Source of the DNA: Ignavibacteria bacterium
GTDB taxonomy: Bacteria; Bacteroidota; Ignavibacteria; Kapaibacteriales; Kapaibacteriaceae
Direction of reading: 5' to 3'
DNA: 64,000 nt
Assembly (NCBI GenBank): GCA_016191145.1
Contig: JACPPD010000016.1
Span: forward strand, 90,258 to 154,257
Part shown: piece after piece, positions 34,337 to 43,961 of the stretch
How positions within the stretch are numbered: the stretch's first letter is position 1
How the letters are laid out: every line of letters begins with the position of its first letter
The notes under the pieces: model-generated
Database searches by the model: none
Seen by the model: the letters and a program-made list of their open reading frames with translations, nothing else
Told to the model about the DNA's origin: nothing
Program-made: the position numbers and the translations under genes

Positions 34337-35809
34337 TTAATCCATAGAAATCAAGTCGAGTTCTTCCTGCATCACAACGTTCACCATTGCTGGGTTTGCT
34401 GTTCCACCGGATTCTTTGATTACCTGACCAACGAGAAATCCTTTCAAATTGGTCTTTCCCTGTTTGTACTTTCTCACATTATCGGCATGCTTTTCCAGAA
34501 CTTCTCTCACGAGATTGCGAATTACAATCTCGTCCGACATCTGTGATAGACCGCGTTCTTGAATTAATTGAGTAGCGGTCCTATCACTCGCCAATAATTC
34601 CGGAAATATTTCTTTTGCAACCTTGTTCGAAATGGTACCATCTGCTACTGCATCTACTAACGATCCCGTCTGTTTTGGCGTTATCCGTAGTTCGCTCACG
34701 GATATCTTCATATCGCTCATGATTCTCAAATGCTCCGTCATTATCCAATTCGATACGAGCTTATATGACGATTTACCGGGACTTCTCAGGCTTTCACATG
34801 CCGATTCAAAATAATTTGCCAAGTTTCTGTCAGCCGATAGAATTTCGGAGTCATACGCAGGTAATCCGTACTGTTCCATAAACCGCTTCTTTTTAGCTGA
34901 CGGCAGCTCAGGTAGTTCTGACCTTAGCTCATCGATTGTATTACTGGTCACCACAACAGGTACAAGATCTGGCTCGGGGAAATACCGGTAGTCGTGAACA
35001 TGCTCCTTAGTTCGCATGATCCTGGTTTGCTGAGCCGAAGCATCCCACATCATTGTGTGCTGCACAACTGTATCTCCAGATTCCAACACATGTATTTGCC
35101 GAAGAATCTCATACTCGATAGCCTTCTCCACATTCCTAAAAGAATTTAGATTCTTCACCTCCGTTTTAATACCGAATTCAGCCGTACCCTTGGGGCGGAC
35201 GGAGATGTTGGCATCACATCTAAGCGATCCTTCTTCCATGTTGCCATCGCAGATATCGAGATATATAAGAATCTGGCGCAGTTGCTGCAAATAGAGATAG
35301 GCCTCCTTTGCAGATCGAATATCGGGTTCAGAAACAATCTCAACCAGGGGAACTCCGCTGCGGTTGAGATCAACCAGCGTATCGACGTCTAAATCGTGAA
35401 TACTCTTTCCGGAATCCTCTTCCATGTGGATTCTGGTTAATCCGACGTGCTTTTCTCCTTCCAATGTCTCGATAGTTAGGTAGCCGTCGTGGCAAATAGG
35501 ATCTGCATATTGAGAAATCTGGTAACCTTTTGGTAGATCAGGATAGAAATAGTTTTTACGGGAGAAAGTGGATGTCCCACGAATGGAGCAGTTGGTTGCT
35601 AACCCCATCTTAACAGCATAGTTGACAAGATTACTGTTGAGTACTGGCAGCGCACCCGGATGCCCAAGGCATATCGGACAGGTGTTAACATTTGGTCTGG
35701 AGCCGAACGTCGCGGGACATGCACAAAACGCTTTCGAGGCAGTTTTTAACTGAGCATGAACTTCTAGTCCGATTATTGGTTCGTAATCAACAGGCATCGT
35801 GGTTTCCAT
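34337..35809 (-). CDS. gatB: Aspartyl/glutamyl-tRNA amidotransferase subunit B
   Basis: About 490 residues. It transamidates Glu-tRNA-Gln or Asp-tRNA-Asn as part of the GatCAB complex, using ammonia channelled from GatA. EPIIGLEVHAQLKT at the start, zinc-type cysteines in CACPATFGSRPNVNTCPICLG, EEDSGKSIHD, LNRSGVPLVEIVSEPD and KTEVKNLNSFRNVEKAIEYE are all characteristic; the C-terminal YqeY-like domain includes KGFLVGQVIKESGGTANP. The frame extends upstream to a GTG at 35848; ATGs at 35809 and 35797 fit the family length better. GatA and GatC genes are not in this window, which is common. Confidence 0.96.
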   Translation of the reverse strand: METTMPVDYEPIIGLEVHAQLKTASKAFCACPATFGSRPNVNTCPICLGHPGALPVLNSNLVNYAVKMGLATNCSIRGTSTFSRKNYFYPDLPKGYQISQYADPICHDGYLTIETLEGEKHVGLTRIHMEEDSGKSIHDLDVDTLVDLNRSGVPLVEIVSEPDIRSAKEAYLYLQQLRQILIYLDICDGNMEEGSLRCDANISVRPKGTAEFGIKTEVKNLNSFRNVEKAIEYEILRQIHVLESGDTVVQHTMMWDASAQQTRIMRTKEHVHDYRYFPEPDLVPVVVTSNTIDELRSELPELPSAKKKRFMEQYGLPAYDSEILSADRNLANYFESACESLRSPGKSSYKLVSNWIMTEHLRIMSDMKISVSELRITPKQTGSLVDAVADGTISNKVAKEIFPELLASDRTATQLIQERGLSQMSDEIVIRNLVREVLEKHADNVRKYKQGKTNLKGFLVGQVIKESGGTANPAMVNVVMQEELDLISMD

Positions 35810-35892
35810 ACCTTGAGCAGGATCGCAAAGGTAAGGAAACGCCTGCACGTTGTTTGAGCAGTGCCAACATGATTAACGGGATCGTTGCCCAA

Positions 35893-36831
35893 CTATAGCG
35901 ACGTTATGTCGCAGTTCCCGCCTGACAAGATTACGCCGACTCTCCTGCGGCGGAATTTTTCACGGTTGTCGGAAACAATTGCCAGTCCGACAGCGCCGCT
36001 TGCCTCGACTACAATCTTCATTCTCTCAAACAGTAATCGTTGAGCATTTCGTATCGATTCTTCTGAACAAGTAAGTATACTAACACCATGTTGAGTGAGA
36101 TAATGGAATGTTCTTTCACAAAGCGCAGTCCGCAAGCCATCGGCAATTGTGATTGGTGGATTAGGGGGCTGAACAACGCCTTGTTGCATTGAGATGAATG
36201 CGTCGTTAGCAAGTGCCGGTTCAGCGCCAAAGGCTTCTATGCCCGGATAGATGCTCCTTGCCGCGATTGCCGTACCGCTCATTAGTCCGCCTCCACCAAC
36301 AGGCGCTATAATGGCATCAAGGCGTCGAGTCTGATGAAGCATTTCGAGTGCAGCGGTGCCCTGTCCGGAAATCACATCGTCGTTATCATACGGATGTATG
36401 AGAATACCTCCCGTCCTTTCCAACACCTTGTTTAAAGTTTGCAGACGGTCGTCAAGTGTGTTTTCAGAAAAGACGATATCGGCTCCGTATTCCCTGATGG
36501 CATCGACTTTTACTGTTTGTGATGTGCTGGGCATCACAACCGTACATTGGAAGCCATGGGTTGCAGCAGCGAATGCAAGAGCCTGACCATGATTGCCTGA
36601 TGAATGGGTAACCACACGCCTGCCCGATGCCCTTCCTAAGAGGATTACAGCATTATTGGCACCACGCGCCTTAAATGCACCTGCTTTCTGAAAGTTTTCG
36701 CATTTGAAGAAGATGTTAGCGTCGAAAAGTCTGTTAATCGAAGAATTAGTGAGAACAGGTGTAGTGTGAACGTAGGGTTGAATCCTACGATATGCTTGAC
36801 GTATGGTATCGAGATCAACCAATCTAATCAC
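35893..36831 (-). CDS. Threonine/serine dehydratase (PLP fold type II)
   Basis: A 312-residue enzyme of the threonine dehydratase / serine racemase family. The PLP lysine lies in FFKCENFQKAGAFKARGA, the glycine-rich phosphate loop is GGGGLMSG, and SGGN is at the C-terminus. It has no regulatory ACT-like domain, so it matches the short catabolic TdcB or serine racemase form rather than biosynthetic IlvA. The products would be 2-oxobutyrate from threonine or pyruvate from serine. In this operon, beside a fused E1 and the mutase genes, 2-oxobutyrate feeding into propionyl-CoA is plausible. The start codon appears to be GTG. Confidence 0.88.
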   Translation of the reverse strand: MIRLVDLDTIRQAYRRIQPYVHTTPVLTNSSINRLFDANIFFKCENFQKAGAFKARGANNAVILLGRASGRRVVTHSSGNHGQALAFAAATHGFQCTVVMPSTSQTVKVDAIREYGADIVFSENTLDDRLQTLNKVLERTGGILIHPYDNDDVISGQGTAALEMLHQTRRLDAIIAPVGGGGLMSGTAIAARSIYPGIEAFGAEPALANDAFISMQQGVVQPPNPPITIADGLRTALCERTFHYLTQHGVSILTCSEESIRNAQRLLFERMKIVVEASGAVGLAIVSDNREKFRRRRVGVILSGGNCDITSL

Positions 36832-36857
36832 TACCTTAGTTTACAATGAGGCAATAT

Positions 36858-37625
36858 CTACAGTTTTATAAAATCAATATTCTTATAGCCCCTTAACATC
36901 CGACAAACCTCGTATCCCTCACTACCCTCCTCATATTGAGAATTTCCTTCAATCGTTTCCATGAACTCCGGGTGAAATACAACTACGATTCCTGTATGCA
37001 TCCATTCTGTATGACTTTCTGAAGAACGCTGCAAGAACACGGTGCCAGGCCCCAGATCGGAATGCTTCACGATTCCGTCCGCTACAAGACGTTCGGTGAC
37101 AAACATGTCCAGCGATTGTGCCTGTTGTGCAAGACCGGTACACGATAGTGACCCTTGTATAGCGTTAGGCACATTTTTCAATCCTTCTTGAGCCTGCAAA
37201 ATAAGCGTCGAAACAAACCCAGAACTCCACTCAGCATGCGAGCCTTCTTTACCACGTGTATATAGCCTTACCCACGGGCCGAAATGCTGTCCGCCAATCT
37301 CTCTCGGATGCTCCTTTAGGTGCTGCCTTGCTGCTGCCACAACCCGTTGAGAAAACATCTCAGCAGTTGTGTCGAGTTGTCTGCATGCTCGTGTTATTGG
37401 CGCAATGAGGGCACGAAAAGTCAGCTCGTCTATGATTCCCGAAGCTGGCAATCTGATCTTAGTCTGGAATTTTCTAACAGCAGCTTCGGTTGCAGGCGCA
37501 AAGTAGCCGTCGATTGGTATATGGCAATCGTGCAAACAAAGCCATTCCTGCGCAATTCGAACATCACGTCCTTTAGAACCGGATTTTAGGGGCAGAATAA
37601 TCTCATATTCCGACGGCACTTTCAT
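36858..37625 (-). CDS. Peptidoglycan-binding protein with CHAP-like domain lacking the catalytic Cys
   Basis: A 255-residue protein. Residues 12-75 are a PG_binding_1 domain (GSKGRDVRIAQEWL, DGYFAPATEAAVRKFQ). Residues 105-240 resemble a CHAP/NlpC-like amidase family (GPWVRLYTRGKEG, then EWSSGFVSTLI, and MHTGIVVV). In relatives the motif reads W-C-x-G-F, where the Cys is the nucleophile; here position 134 is Ser, a single-base difference (AGT for TGT). H210 keeps the expected His position. I see no signal peptide, which is odd for a wall protein. It shares a TAATG with the mutase gene upstream. It could be a binding-only paralogue, a serine-using variant or a sequence error. Confidence 0.7.
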   Translation of the reverse strand: MKVPSEYEIILPLKSGSKGRDVRIAQEWLCLHDCHIPIDGYFAPATEAAVRKFQTKIRLPASGIIDELTFRALIAPITRACRQLDTTAEMFSQRVVAAARQHLKEHPREIGGQHFGPWVRLYTRGKEGSHAEWSSGFVSTLILQAQEGLKNVPNAIQGSLSCTGLAQQAQSLDMFVTERLVADGIVKHSDLGPGTVFLQRSSESHTEWMHTGIVVVFHPEFMETIEGNSQYEEGSEGYEVCRMLRGYKNIDFIKL

Positions 37626-39673
37626 TACATAGCCCTACGATACTGGCCTCCAACTTCGTACAGAGCATGCGTGAGCTGTCCTAACGAACAAACCTTCGCT
37701 GCCTCCATCAGAAACGAGAAAATATTTTTGTTTTGAATTGCAGCGTGTCTTAGTTCTTCTAGTGTCTTGCTTGAAACACCTGCATTGCGAACCATAAACG
37801 CTTCGACATTATCAATTTGTCGTTGCTTTTCCTTTGATGTAGCACGAATAACGTTCTCGGGCAAAACTGTTGGCGAACCTTCCCTGCTAAGAAAGGTGTT
37901 TACACCCACAATTGGATAATCTCCAGAGTGTTTAAGCGTTTCGTAATAAAGCGACTCTTCCTGAATTTTATTTCGCTGGTACATATTCTCCATCGCTCCA
38001 AGCACTCCACCTCTGTCAGACAGTCGCTTGAATTCCACCAAGATTGCTTCTTCTACAAGATCCGTCAGTTCTTCAATGATGAATGACCCCTGCAAAACAT
38101 TTTCATTTTTTGCCAAGCCAAGTTCGCGATTGATAATAAGTTGGATTGCAACTGCACGCCGAACACTTTCTTCTGTTGGCGTTGTTATCGCCTCGTCATA
38201 GGCGTTAGTGTGCAGTGAATTGCAATTATCATAAATCGCATACAGTGCCTGCAGTGTTGTTCTAATATCGTTGAAGTCAATCTCCTGTGCATGCAGAGAG
38301 CGACCGGAGGTTTGTATGTGATACTTAAGCATCTGAGACCGCTCATTGCCTCCATACTTGAACTTGATAGCTTTAGCCCAGATTCTTCTGGCAACCCTGC
38401 CTATAACACTGTATTCCGGATCGATCCCATTTGAAAAGAAAAAGGACAGGTTGGGTGCAAAATCATCAATGTGCATGCCTCGCGACAGGTAGTATTCAAC
38501 GTACGTGAATCCATTTGCAAGTGTGAATGCCACCTGCGTAATAGGGTTGGCTCCTGCTTCAGCAATGTGATAGCCGCTAATTGAAACTGAATAAAAATTT
38601 CTAACCTTTTGGTCGATAAAATATTGCTGCACGTCTCCCATAATTCTGAGAGCAAATTCAGTGGAAAATATACACGTATTCTGTGCCTGATCCTCTTTTA
38701 AAATGTCGGCTTGCACAGTACCCCGCACACTCATCAACGCATGTTTTTTGCATTGAGCATAAACATCCGGCGGCAGCACTTCATCGCCAGTAACACCGAG
38801 CAGCATTAAACCGAGTCCATGGCTGCCATCGGGCAACGCATCACCGTTGTCGTCGCTGCTGTATATGGGTCTGGGAAGCCCCCTAGCCTTATACAGCGAA
38901 TTTATTTTATCATTCACTTCGTTTTCCAGACCGTTTGCCCGAATGTACTTTTCACATTCCTGATCGATTGCTGCATTCATAAAAAATGCTAGTATCATCG
39001 GGGCGGGTCCATTAATAGTCATCGAAACAGAAGTATTTGGAGCACAGAGGTCGAATCCTGAATAAAGCTTCTTTGCATCGTCGAGAGTTGCAATGCTGAC
39101 GCCTGAATTACCAATCTTGCCATAGATATCCGGACGTTCTGCTGGATCCTCGCCATACAGTGTAACACTGTCGAACGCTGTTGAAAGTCTTGCGGCAGGC
39201 ATACCCTTCGATAGGTAGTGAAAGCGTTTGTTTGTCCTCTCCGGACAGCCTTCACCGGCGAACATTCGTGTGGGATCCTCAGTGGAACGTTTGAACGGAT
39301 ATACTCCCGCAGTGTAGGGAAATTCTCCAGGCACATTTTCCTGCATGCACCAACGCACAATCTCTCCCCAATCTTGAAATCGGGGGATGGATATTTTGGG
39401 AATCTTTATATGGGACAGAGATTCTGAATAGTTGCGAACTTTAATATCCCGTCCCCTTACCCGGTACGTGAACTCTTCTCCGCGATATGCTTCAACCTTT
39501 GCGTTCCAACTATCAATGATGTTCCTAACCTCAGTGGTAAGCTGTCTTTCCAGGTTCTGTGCCTGATGATTCAGAATTTCAATTGCCGCAGATATTTCCA
39601 GCGATTCTGCTGAATCCTGTTTGCTTCCGGACTCTTTCTGATTTGACGAGGAATGTCGTTGATGCGTTGTCAT
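37625..39673 (-). CDS. Acyl-CoA mutase catalytic subunit (IcmF-type, isobutyryl/methylmalonyl-CoA mutase family)
   Basis: A 682-residue protein equivalent to the C-terminal mutase part of fused isobutyryl-CoA mutase IcmF. Family phrases include [47 protein letters not shown] and [18 protein letters not shown]. The adenosylcobalamin-binding domain is absent: it lies with the GTPase chaperone in the gene at 41028-42434. The two proteins sum to about 1150 residues, the size of a fused IcmF. The reaction is carbon-skeleton rearrangement of a branched acyl-CoA (isobutyryl to butyryl). I cannot separate isobutyryl- from methylmalonyl-CoA specificity by eye. The N-terminal 25 residues are Ser/Lys/Gln-rich and probably disordered. 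Confidence 0.9.
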   Translation of the reverse strand: MTTHQRHSSSNQKESGSKQDSAESLEISAAIEILNHQAQNLERQLTTEVRNIIDSWNAKVEAYRGEEFTYRVRGRDIKVRNYSESLSHIKIPKISIPRFQDWGEIVRWCMQENVPGEFPYTAGVYPFKRSTEDPTRMFAGEGCPERTNKRFHYLSKGMPAARLSTAFDSVTLYGEDPAERPDIYGKIGNSGVSIATLDDAKKLYSGFDLCAPNTSVSMTINGPAPMILAFFMNAAIDQECEKYIRANGLENEVNDKINSLYKARGLPRPIYSSDDNGDALPDGSHGLGLMLLGVTGDEVLPPDVYAQCKKHALMSVRGTVQADILKEDQAQNTCIFSTEFALRIMGDVQQYFIDQKVRNFYSVSISGYHIAEAGANPITQVAFTLANGFTYVEYYLSRGMHIDDFAPNLSFFFSNGIDPEYSVIGRVARRIWAKAIKFKYGGNERSQMLKYHIQTSGRSLHAQEIDFNDIRTTLQALYAIYDNCNSLHTNAYDEAITTPTEESVRRAVAIQLIINRELGLAKNENVLQGSFIIEELTDLVEEAILVEFKRLSDRGGVLGAMENMYQRNKIQEESLYYETLKHSGDYPIVGVNTFLSREGSPTVLPENVIRATSKEKQRQIDNVEAFMVRNAGVSSKTLEELRHAAIQNKNIFSFLMEAAKVCSLGQLTHALYEVGGQYRRAM

Positions 39674-39679
39674 GCAAGC

Positions 39680-40990
39680 CTAATTATGTGTTATCCACAC
39701 TGCTCTCATTGTTTTAGACGATTTAGATCCACCAACCCACACAGTGTAAATCTTTTCTGCATCGAGTCGAACATCAGGTGCTTTAAAGAGCGTGGTGTCA
39801 GCAAGTGCATCTCTGAATAGTACACCATACGTTCCCGCCTTTATGGTACCGGATGCAGATTCCCGAAAGGCTACCTTATCAGCTCCTGGCAAGGTTGTCT
39901 CAGTCCCCGTTGCTGGTATGTCCGCAAAATAAACGCCGAGCTTTGGTGCATCGGAGATATTATGAATAAATCTCACGAAGGCTGCACCCGGTATGGGATC
40001 CGTCTGATCCTGAAAAAGAAGCGGTGCGATGTTTGCCGGAACCATTGTTCCAGTTATGTACAATGAATAAGTCTTGTAGGGATCGAGCATTATTGCCTGA
40101 TTCGCCACTAAGGCAGTCGAACCGGAGACGACGGAAAACGTGTGGGCGCCCGACGCCACCGTCAGATACGGACTAGGGTAGGGATAGTAAAGATATTGAA
40201 TTTGCGGAATTGATCCATCGATTGAGATGTGGACATTTGATCCTTCAACGCTGTTTACAAACGATATTTTTGCTGTTGTTGGAGCTTCTACCCAATCGAT
40301 GTATTCTGTTCCTGCACCGTTGTCTGTAAACATCCGAATACCAAACGGATAGGGATCGGATTCATCCTGAGTTCCGTGAATCACAATTGTATAAGCCCCC
40401 TGACCATTCAGAATCACGGCTTCGTATTCTGCTGAAAATGTCGAGTCGGATGGATTGCGCAGAGAAAACCGGTATGAGCCTGCTTCGAGATCGATGTAGG
40501 TTGTTGATCTGGATCGTTCAATCGGTCCAAGTAGTTTACTGCTCGATGCTGTTATGCGAAGTTCAAATTTATTAGTATCCGGGCAAGCATTCACAAGTTT
40601 GATGCGAGACTTCTCCGGAGTTGTACTACGCGGATCTGCCACAAATCCGCTGGAAAAGGCGTTGTTGGGAGGGAATGCATACATGGTATAGGCCGATCCC
40701 TCGACCATATCGTGCTTTGAACTGTTTCGTGGAACTGAATCGCCCGCGTTGTGAACAGAAATTTCCAAGCCATTACCCGAAATTGTCTCTTTGTATCCGC
40801 TTGATGTTCCAAATGTAGTTCCCGATGAAACGAGAGTACCGTTGACTCTAAGATCCAGAGCGCCGCCATCGTACACCATGTTGAGCAGACGAATTGTTGT
40901 TTGTTCACCGGTTGGAGTGGTCGAATTATCTTTTGCACAACCGAAAAAAGTAAACAAGATGATAACAGCGAGAAAAAGAAATCGCTTCAT
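39680..40990 (-). CDS. DUF4397 repeat lipoprotein
   Basis: A 436-residue lipoprotein: a short signal peptide with a lipobox (FLAVIILFTFFGC) and the lipidated Cys at 18, followed by a Ser/Thr-rich linker. The rest has four repeats of about 100 residues that open with the DUF4397 pattern (IRLLNMVYDGGALDLRVNG, IKLVNACPDTNKFELRI, ISFVNSVEGSNVHISIDG, VRFIHNISDAPKLGVYF). DUF4397 proteins are extracytoplasmic beta-sandwich proteins of unknown function. It sits six bases before the mutase gene and 37 bases after the cobalamin/GTPase gene, so it interrupts the two halves of IcmF. An AGGAA ribosome binding site precedes the ATG. Confidence 0.88.
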   Translation of the reverse strand: MKRFLFLAVIILFTFFGCAKDNSTTPTGEQTTIRLLNMVYDGGALDLRVNGTLVSSGTTFGTSSGYKETISGNGLEISVHNAGDSVPRNSSKHDMVEGSAYTMYAFPPNNAFSSGFVADPRSTTPEKSRIKLVNACPDTNKFELRITASSSKLLGPIERSRSTTYIDLEAGSYRFSLRNPSDSTFSAEYEAVILNGQGAYTIVIHGTQDESDPYPFGIRMFTDNGAGTEYIDWVEAPTTAKISFVNSVEGSNVHISIDGSIPQIQYLYYPYPSPYLTVASGAHTFSVVSGSTALVANQAIMLDPYKTYSLYITGTMVPANIAPLLFQDQTDPIPGAAFVRFIHNISDAPKLGVYFADIPATGTETTLPGADKVAFRESASGTIKAGTYGVLFRDALADTTLFKAPDVRLDAEKIYTVWVGGSKSSKTMRAVWITHN

Positions 40991-41027
40991 GTTGTTGTTC
41001 CTATAATAAACTTGATAATTGCAATGT

Positions 41028-42434
41028 TCATTTCGATGAATTCAATTGATGGATGACACTCTTGATTTGCCACAATTTTCTTGCTACGTCAGCCTGCTGA
41101 GCAACATGATCGTCGAATTGTCTGTTTGTTTCCACGATTTCTGCAAGGTACCGGTTTCTGTCAGGCGGAATTATAAAAACCTTCTCGCTCATCTCTTCCG
41201 ATACCATGTATTGCGTCATCCATTCAAGATTAAGTTTATTGATAATCATCTCTAACACTTTTGTGTAAAGAGTGTTTGTGCCCGGATCGTTGAATTGCGA
41301 AGCAATCGTCCCAAACACGGGCATCATCTCGGGTTTTTGGTCGAAAAGTTGCCTGCTGCGCTGATATTGTTTTCTTACATCGCGCATGGCATCTTCGGCG
41401 CCTCTTTTGTCGGCTTTGTTCAGCACAACGAGGTCAGCAAAATCAATCATATCAATCTTTTCAAGCTGGCTTGCTGCACCGTATTCGGGAGTCATTACAT
41501 ACATTGATACATCAGCAAGTTCAGTAATCTGAGAGTCGCTTTGCCCAATGCCTGCCGTTTCTACGATGATTAGATCATATCCTGCGAACGATAATATGTC
41601 GATTGCATCGGCCACATTCCGATTCACAGTAACATTTGCTTCGCGTGTTGCAAACGACCGCATGTACACGCGTCTGTCGTCAACGGCATTCATTCTGATG
41701 CGGTCCCCAAGGAGAGCACCGCCAGTCTTTCGTTTGGATGGGTCGACGCTGATGACGGCAACAGACCGTTCCTTCTGATCAATTAAAAACCGTCGAATGA
41801 TTTCGTCTGTCAGGGTGGACTTCCCGGCGCCTCCCGTTCCGGTAATACCAAGTACAGGAGACCGCTTGCTGCCTCTAATAAACGCAAGCCGATCCTTTCC
41901 TTCCCGCTCCACCATCGTGATCGCCTGTGCAATTGCAAGTGGATCGTGCTGTCGAATCAACAACTCAAGTGAATCGTTTTGAATTGTGAAGGGGGCAGGG
42001 TAGTCAACCGATGAGACAACATCGTTGATCATACCTTGCAATCCCATCGAACGGCCATCATCGGGCGAATAGATCCTTGCAATTCCGTAAGCCTGCAGCT
42101 CTTGGATTTCCGATAGTAAAATCGTGCCTCCGCCCCCTCCAAAAATCTTAATGTGACCAGCACCACCTTCATTTAACAGATCATGCATGTATTTGAAATA
42201 TTCGATGTGCCCGCCTTGGTACGACGTCATGGCTATCGCCTGAACATCTTCCTGAATGGCACACGTTACTACTTCTGCTACCGATCGGTTATGTCCGAGA
42301 TGGATTACTTCACAGCCTGTTGACTGAAGGATGCGCCGCATGACGTTGATCGCTGCGTCGTGACCATCAAATAGAGATGCAGCCGTAACAATACGGATGG
42401 TATTCACCGGCTTGTATGGGCGCGGTGTGTGCAT
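41028..42434 (-). CDS. Cobalamin-binding / MeaB-type GTPase subunit of IcmF-type mutase
   Basis: About 468 residues; the frame extends to a TTG at 42467 but the ATG at 42434 is preferred. The N-terminal 130 residues are a B12-binding Rossmann domain with the lower-ligand His in [20 protein letters not shown] and the GGGGGTI loop. The rest is a G3E/MeaB-like GTPase: P-loop [10 protein letters not shown], switch region and base-recognition motif NKAD. In fused IcmF the order is B12 domain, GTPase, linker, mutase, and this protein ends with the same linker ([16 protein letters not shown]). The GTPase protects and reloads the cobalamin cofactor. The mutase half is encoded 1.3 kb downstream. Confidence 0.92.
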   Translation of the reverse strand: MHTPRPYKPVNTIRIVTAASLFDGHDAAINVMRRILQSTGCEVIHLGHNRSVAEVVTCAIQEDVQAIAMTSYQGGHIEYFKYMHDLLNEGGAGHIKIFGGGGGTILLSEIQELQAYGIARIYSPDDGRSMGLQGMINDVVSSVDYPAPFTIQNDSLELLIRQHDPLAIAQAITMVEREGKDRLAFIRGSKRSPVLGITGTGGAGKSTLTDEIIRRFLIDQKERSVAVISVDPSKRKTGGALLGDRIRMNAVDDRRVYMRSFATREANVTVNRNVADAIDILSFAGYDLIIVETAGIGQSDSQITELADVSMYVMTPEYGAASQLEKIDMIDFADLVVLNKADKRGAEDAMRDVRKQYQRSRQLFDQKPEMMPVFGTIASQFNDPGTNTLYTKVLEMIINKLNLEWMTQYMVSEEMSEKVFIIPPDRNRYLAEIVETNRQFDDHVAQQADVARKLWQIKSVIHQLNSSK

Positions 42435-42524
42435 AACTCTTGCTCGCTCGACCGTTTGGATGGGCAAAGGTACGTAGGATCACACACTAAGTCCACTCCA
42501 TGAATCGGTGACCTATCTTGCAAA

Positions 42525-43961
42525 ATGGCAGAATTGATTGTGCTTGGAGGAGCCGAAGAAATCGGTGCAAACAGTATGTACTTTGAGCTGGAAGGTACCG
42601 GGATCATCGTCGATGCCGGTTTGCACCCACGCCACAGGGATGCAAGAGCATTTCCGGATCTTGATGCTCTTGCCTTCAAGCCCCTGGATATTCTTGCCAT
42701 CACACATGCACACACAGACCACCTTTCTGGTTTGCCGTATGTGTTACGACGATTTCCGCATTTACGAACGTTAATGACTCATGCAACACGCGATCTGAGT
42801 CACATAATGCTGCACAACAGTGGGCGGCTACTCAAGACGGACATTTCCTCTTGGTTCACTAACTCAGTTCTGGAATTTTATACTCGGGAGCAAATCGAAT
42901 TACTTCGTCAATCATTCGAACCCCTCGAGTATGCCCAACCGATTCTTGTACGTGGTTATAGTGGCCGAGCCGACGTGAAGATCACTTATCACTGGTCGGG
43001 GCATATACTTGGATCGGCCGGAATCGAGCTTGAATGCGGCGGCATACGGCTTATGCATACCGGTGATGTGCAGTTCGACTCCCAACGCTCAATCCGCGAG
43101 GCAAGGTTACCCAGAACACATTTCGATGTTCTGGTTACCGAAGCAACGAATTGTGCTGTCGATAAACTAGCAGGCACTGCCGGTGAAATGCGTCGGCTTG
43201 CTTCATTTATCAATAGAGTAACCAGTGCAAACGGTTCGGTACTAATCCCTTGCTTTGCGCTCGGGAAGCAGCAGGAGTTACTTGTGATCCTTAACGAGTT
43301 AATGTTGAAGGGGGCTATACCACGCCTACCCATTTTCACCGGGGGAATGGGAGTAAAAATTAACAAAGTATATGATCAGTATTGTTATACTGAACCGTTT
43401 CGTCGGCCTGGTTTCGAAATCAGTGACATTCCTCAGGAACAATTGCGTTTTGAAGAATTGTTCACTTCGCTTTACATGAAGCATCCTTCAATCGTTGTGG
43501 CTCCTTCGGGCATGATGAACAAGGGCACTCTTTCGTTTGCTCTTGCAACACAGTGGATTACAAAGCCGAACTTCGGAATTGCCTTTGTTGGTTATCAGGA
43601 TCCCGAGACTCCTGGCTCGCAATTGCTCAACTCGCAGCCCAACGTCGCGTTTGATCTGGCCGGTAGGACTGTAAAGCGATCGTGCCAAATCGAACGGGTT
43701 AGGTTCAGCGCGCATGCATCTCTTGGTTCGATTGTGGATTATATCACAGACGTCCGCCCCAACACACTTGTAATTGTGCAAGGAGAGACGGACGCCTGCG
43801 AGATGCTTGCTTTATGCGTACGCGAGAGACTTCCGAAAACTCGAATCATCATTCCCGCACAAGGAGTCGCGTACGATGTTTCTTTATCTGCTAACGATAA
43901 TGGGTTCGGTTCTGACATTGCCGGAAGCGCTGTGAAGTCTGACGTAATACATCCCCGCTGA
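42525..43961 (+). CDS. MBL-fold beta-CASP hydrolase (RNA-processing type)
   Basis: A 478-residue protein with a metallo-beta-lactamase core. The zinc site HxHxDH is THAHTDHLSGLPYV, followed by the substrate-facing HILGSAGIE and MHTGDVQFD. The beta-CASP region includes GMGVKINKVYD, VAPSGMMNKG and the C-terminal RFSAHASLGSI. This matches the YSH1/RNase J-like subgroup that cuts RNA, though a DNA or other phosphodiester role cannot be excluded. It has no KH or S1 domain. It diverges from the cobalamin/GTPase gene with 90 bases between, and its last 78 bases overlap the convergent exported-protein gene. Confidence 0.9.
   Translation: MAELIVLGGAEEIGANSMYFELEGTGIIVDAGLHPRHRDARAFPDLDALAFKPLDILAITHAHTDHLSGLPYVLRRFPHLRTLMTHATRDLSHIMLHNSGRLLKTDISSWFTNSVLEFYTREQIELLRQSFEPLEYAQPILVRGYSGRADVKITYHWSGHILGSAGIELECGGIRLMHTGDVQFDSQRSIREARLPRTHFDVLVTEATNCAVDKLAGTAGEMRRLASFINRVTSANGSVLIPCFALGKQQELLVILNELMLKGAIPRLPIFTGGMGVKINKVYDQYCYTEPFRRPGFEISDIPQEQLRFEELFTSLYMKHPSIVVAPSGMMNKGTLSFALATQWITKPNFGIAFVGYQDPETPGSQLLNSQPNVAFDLAGRTVKRSCQIERVRFSAHASLGSIVDYITDVRPNTLVIVQGETDACEMLALCVRERLPKTRIIIPAQGVAYDVSLSANDNGFGSDIAGSAVKSDVIHPR

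Noticed and set aside
42435..42524. Cobalamin riboswitch before the B12-binding gene
   Set aside because: The gap is about 90 bases, too short for that riboswitch, and no B12-box-like sequence is visible.
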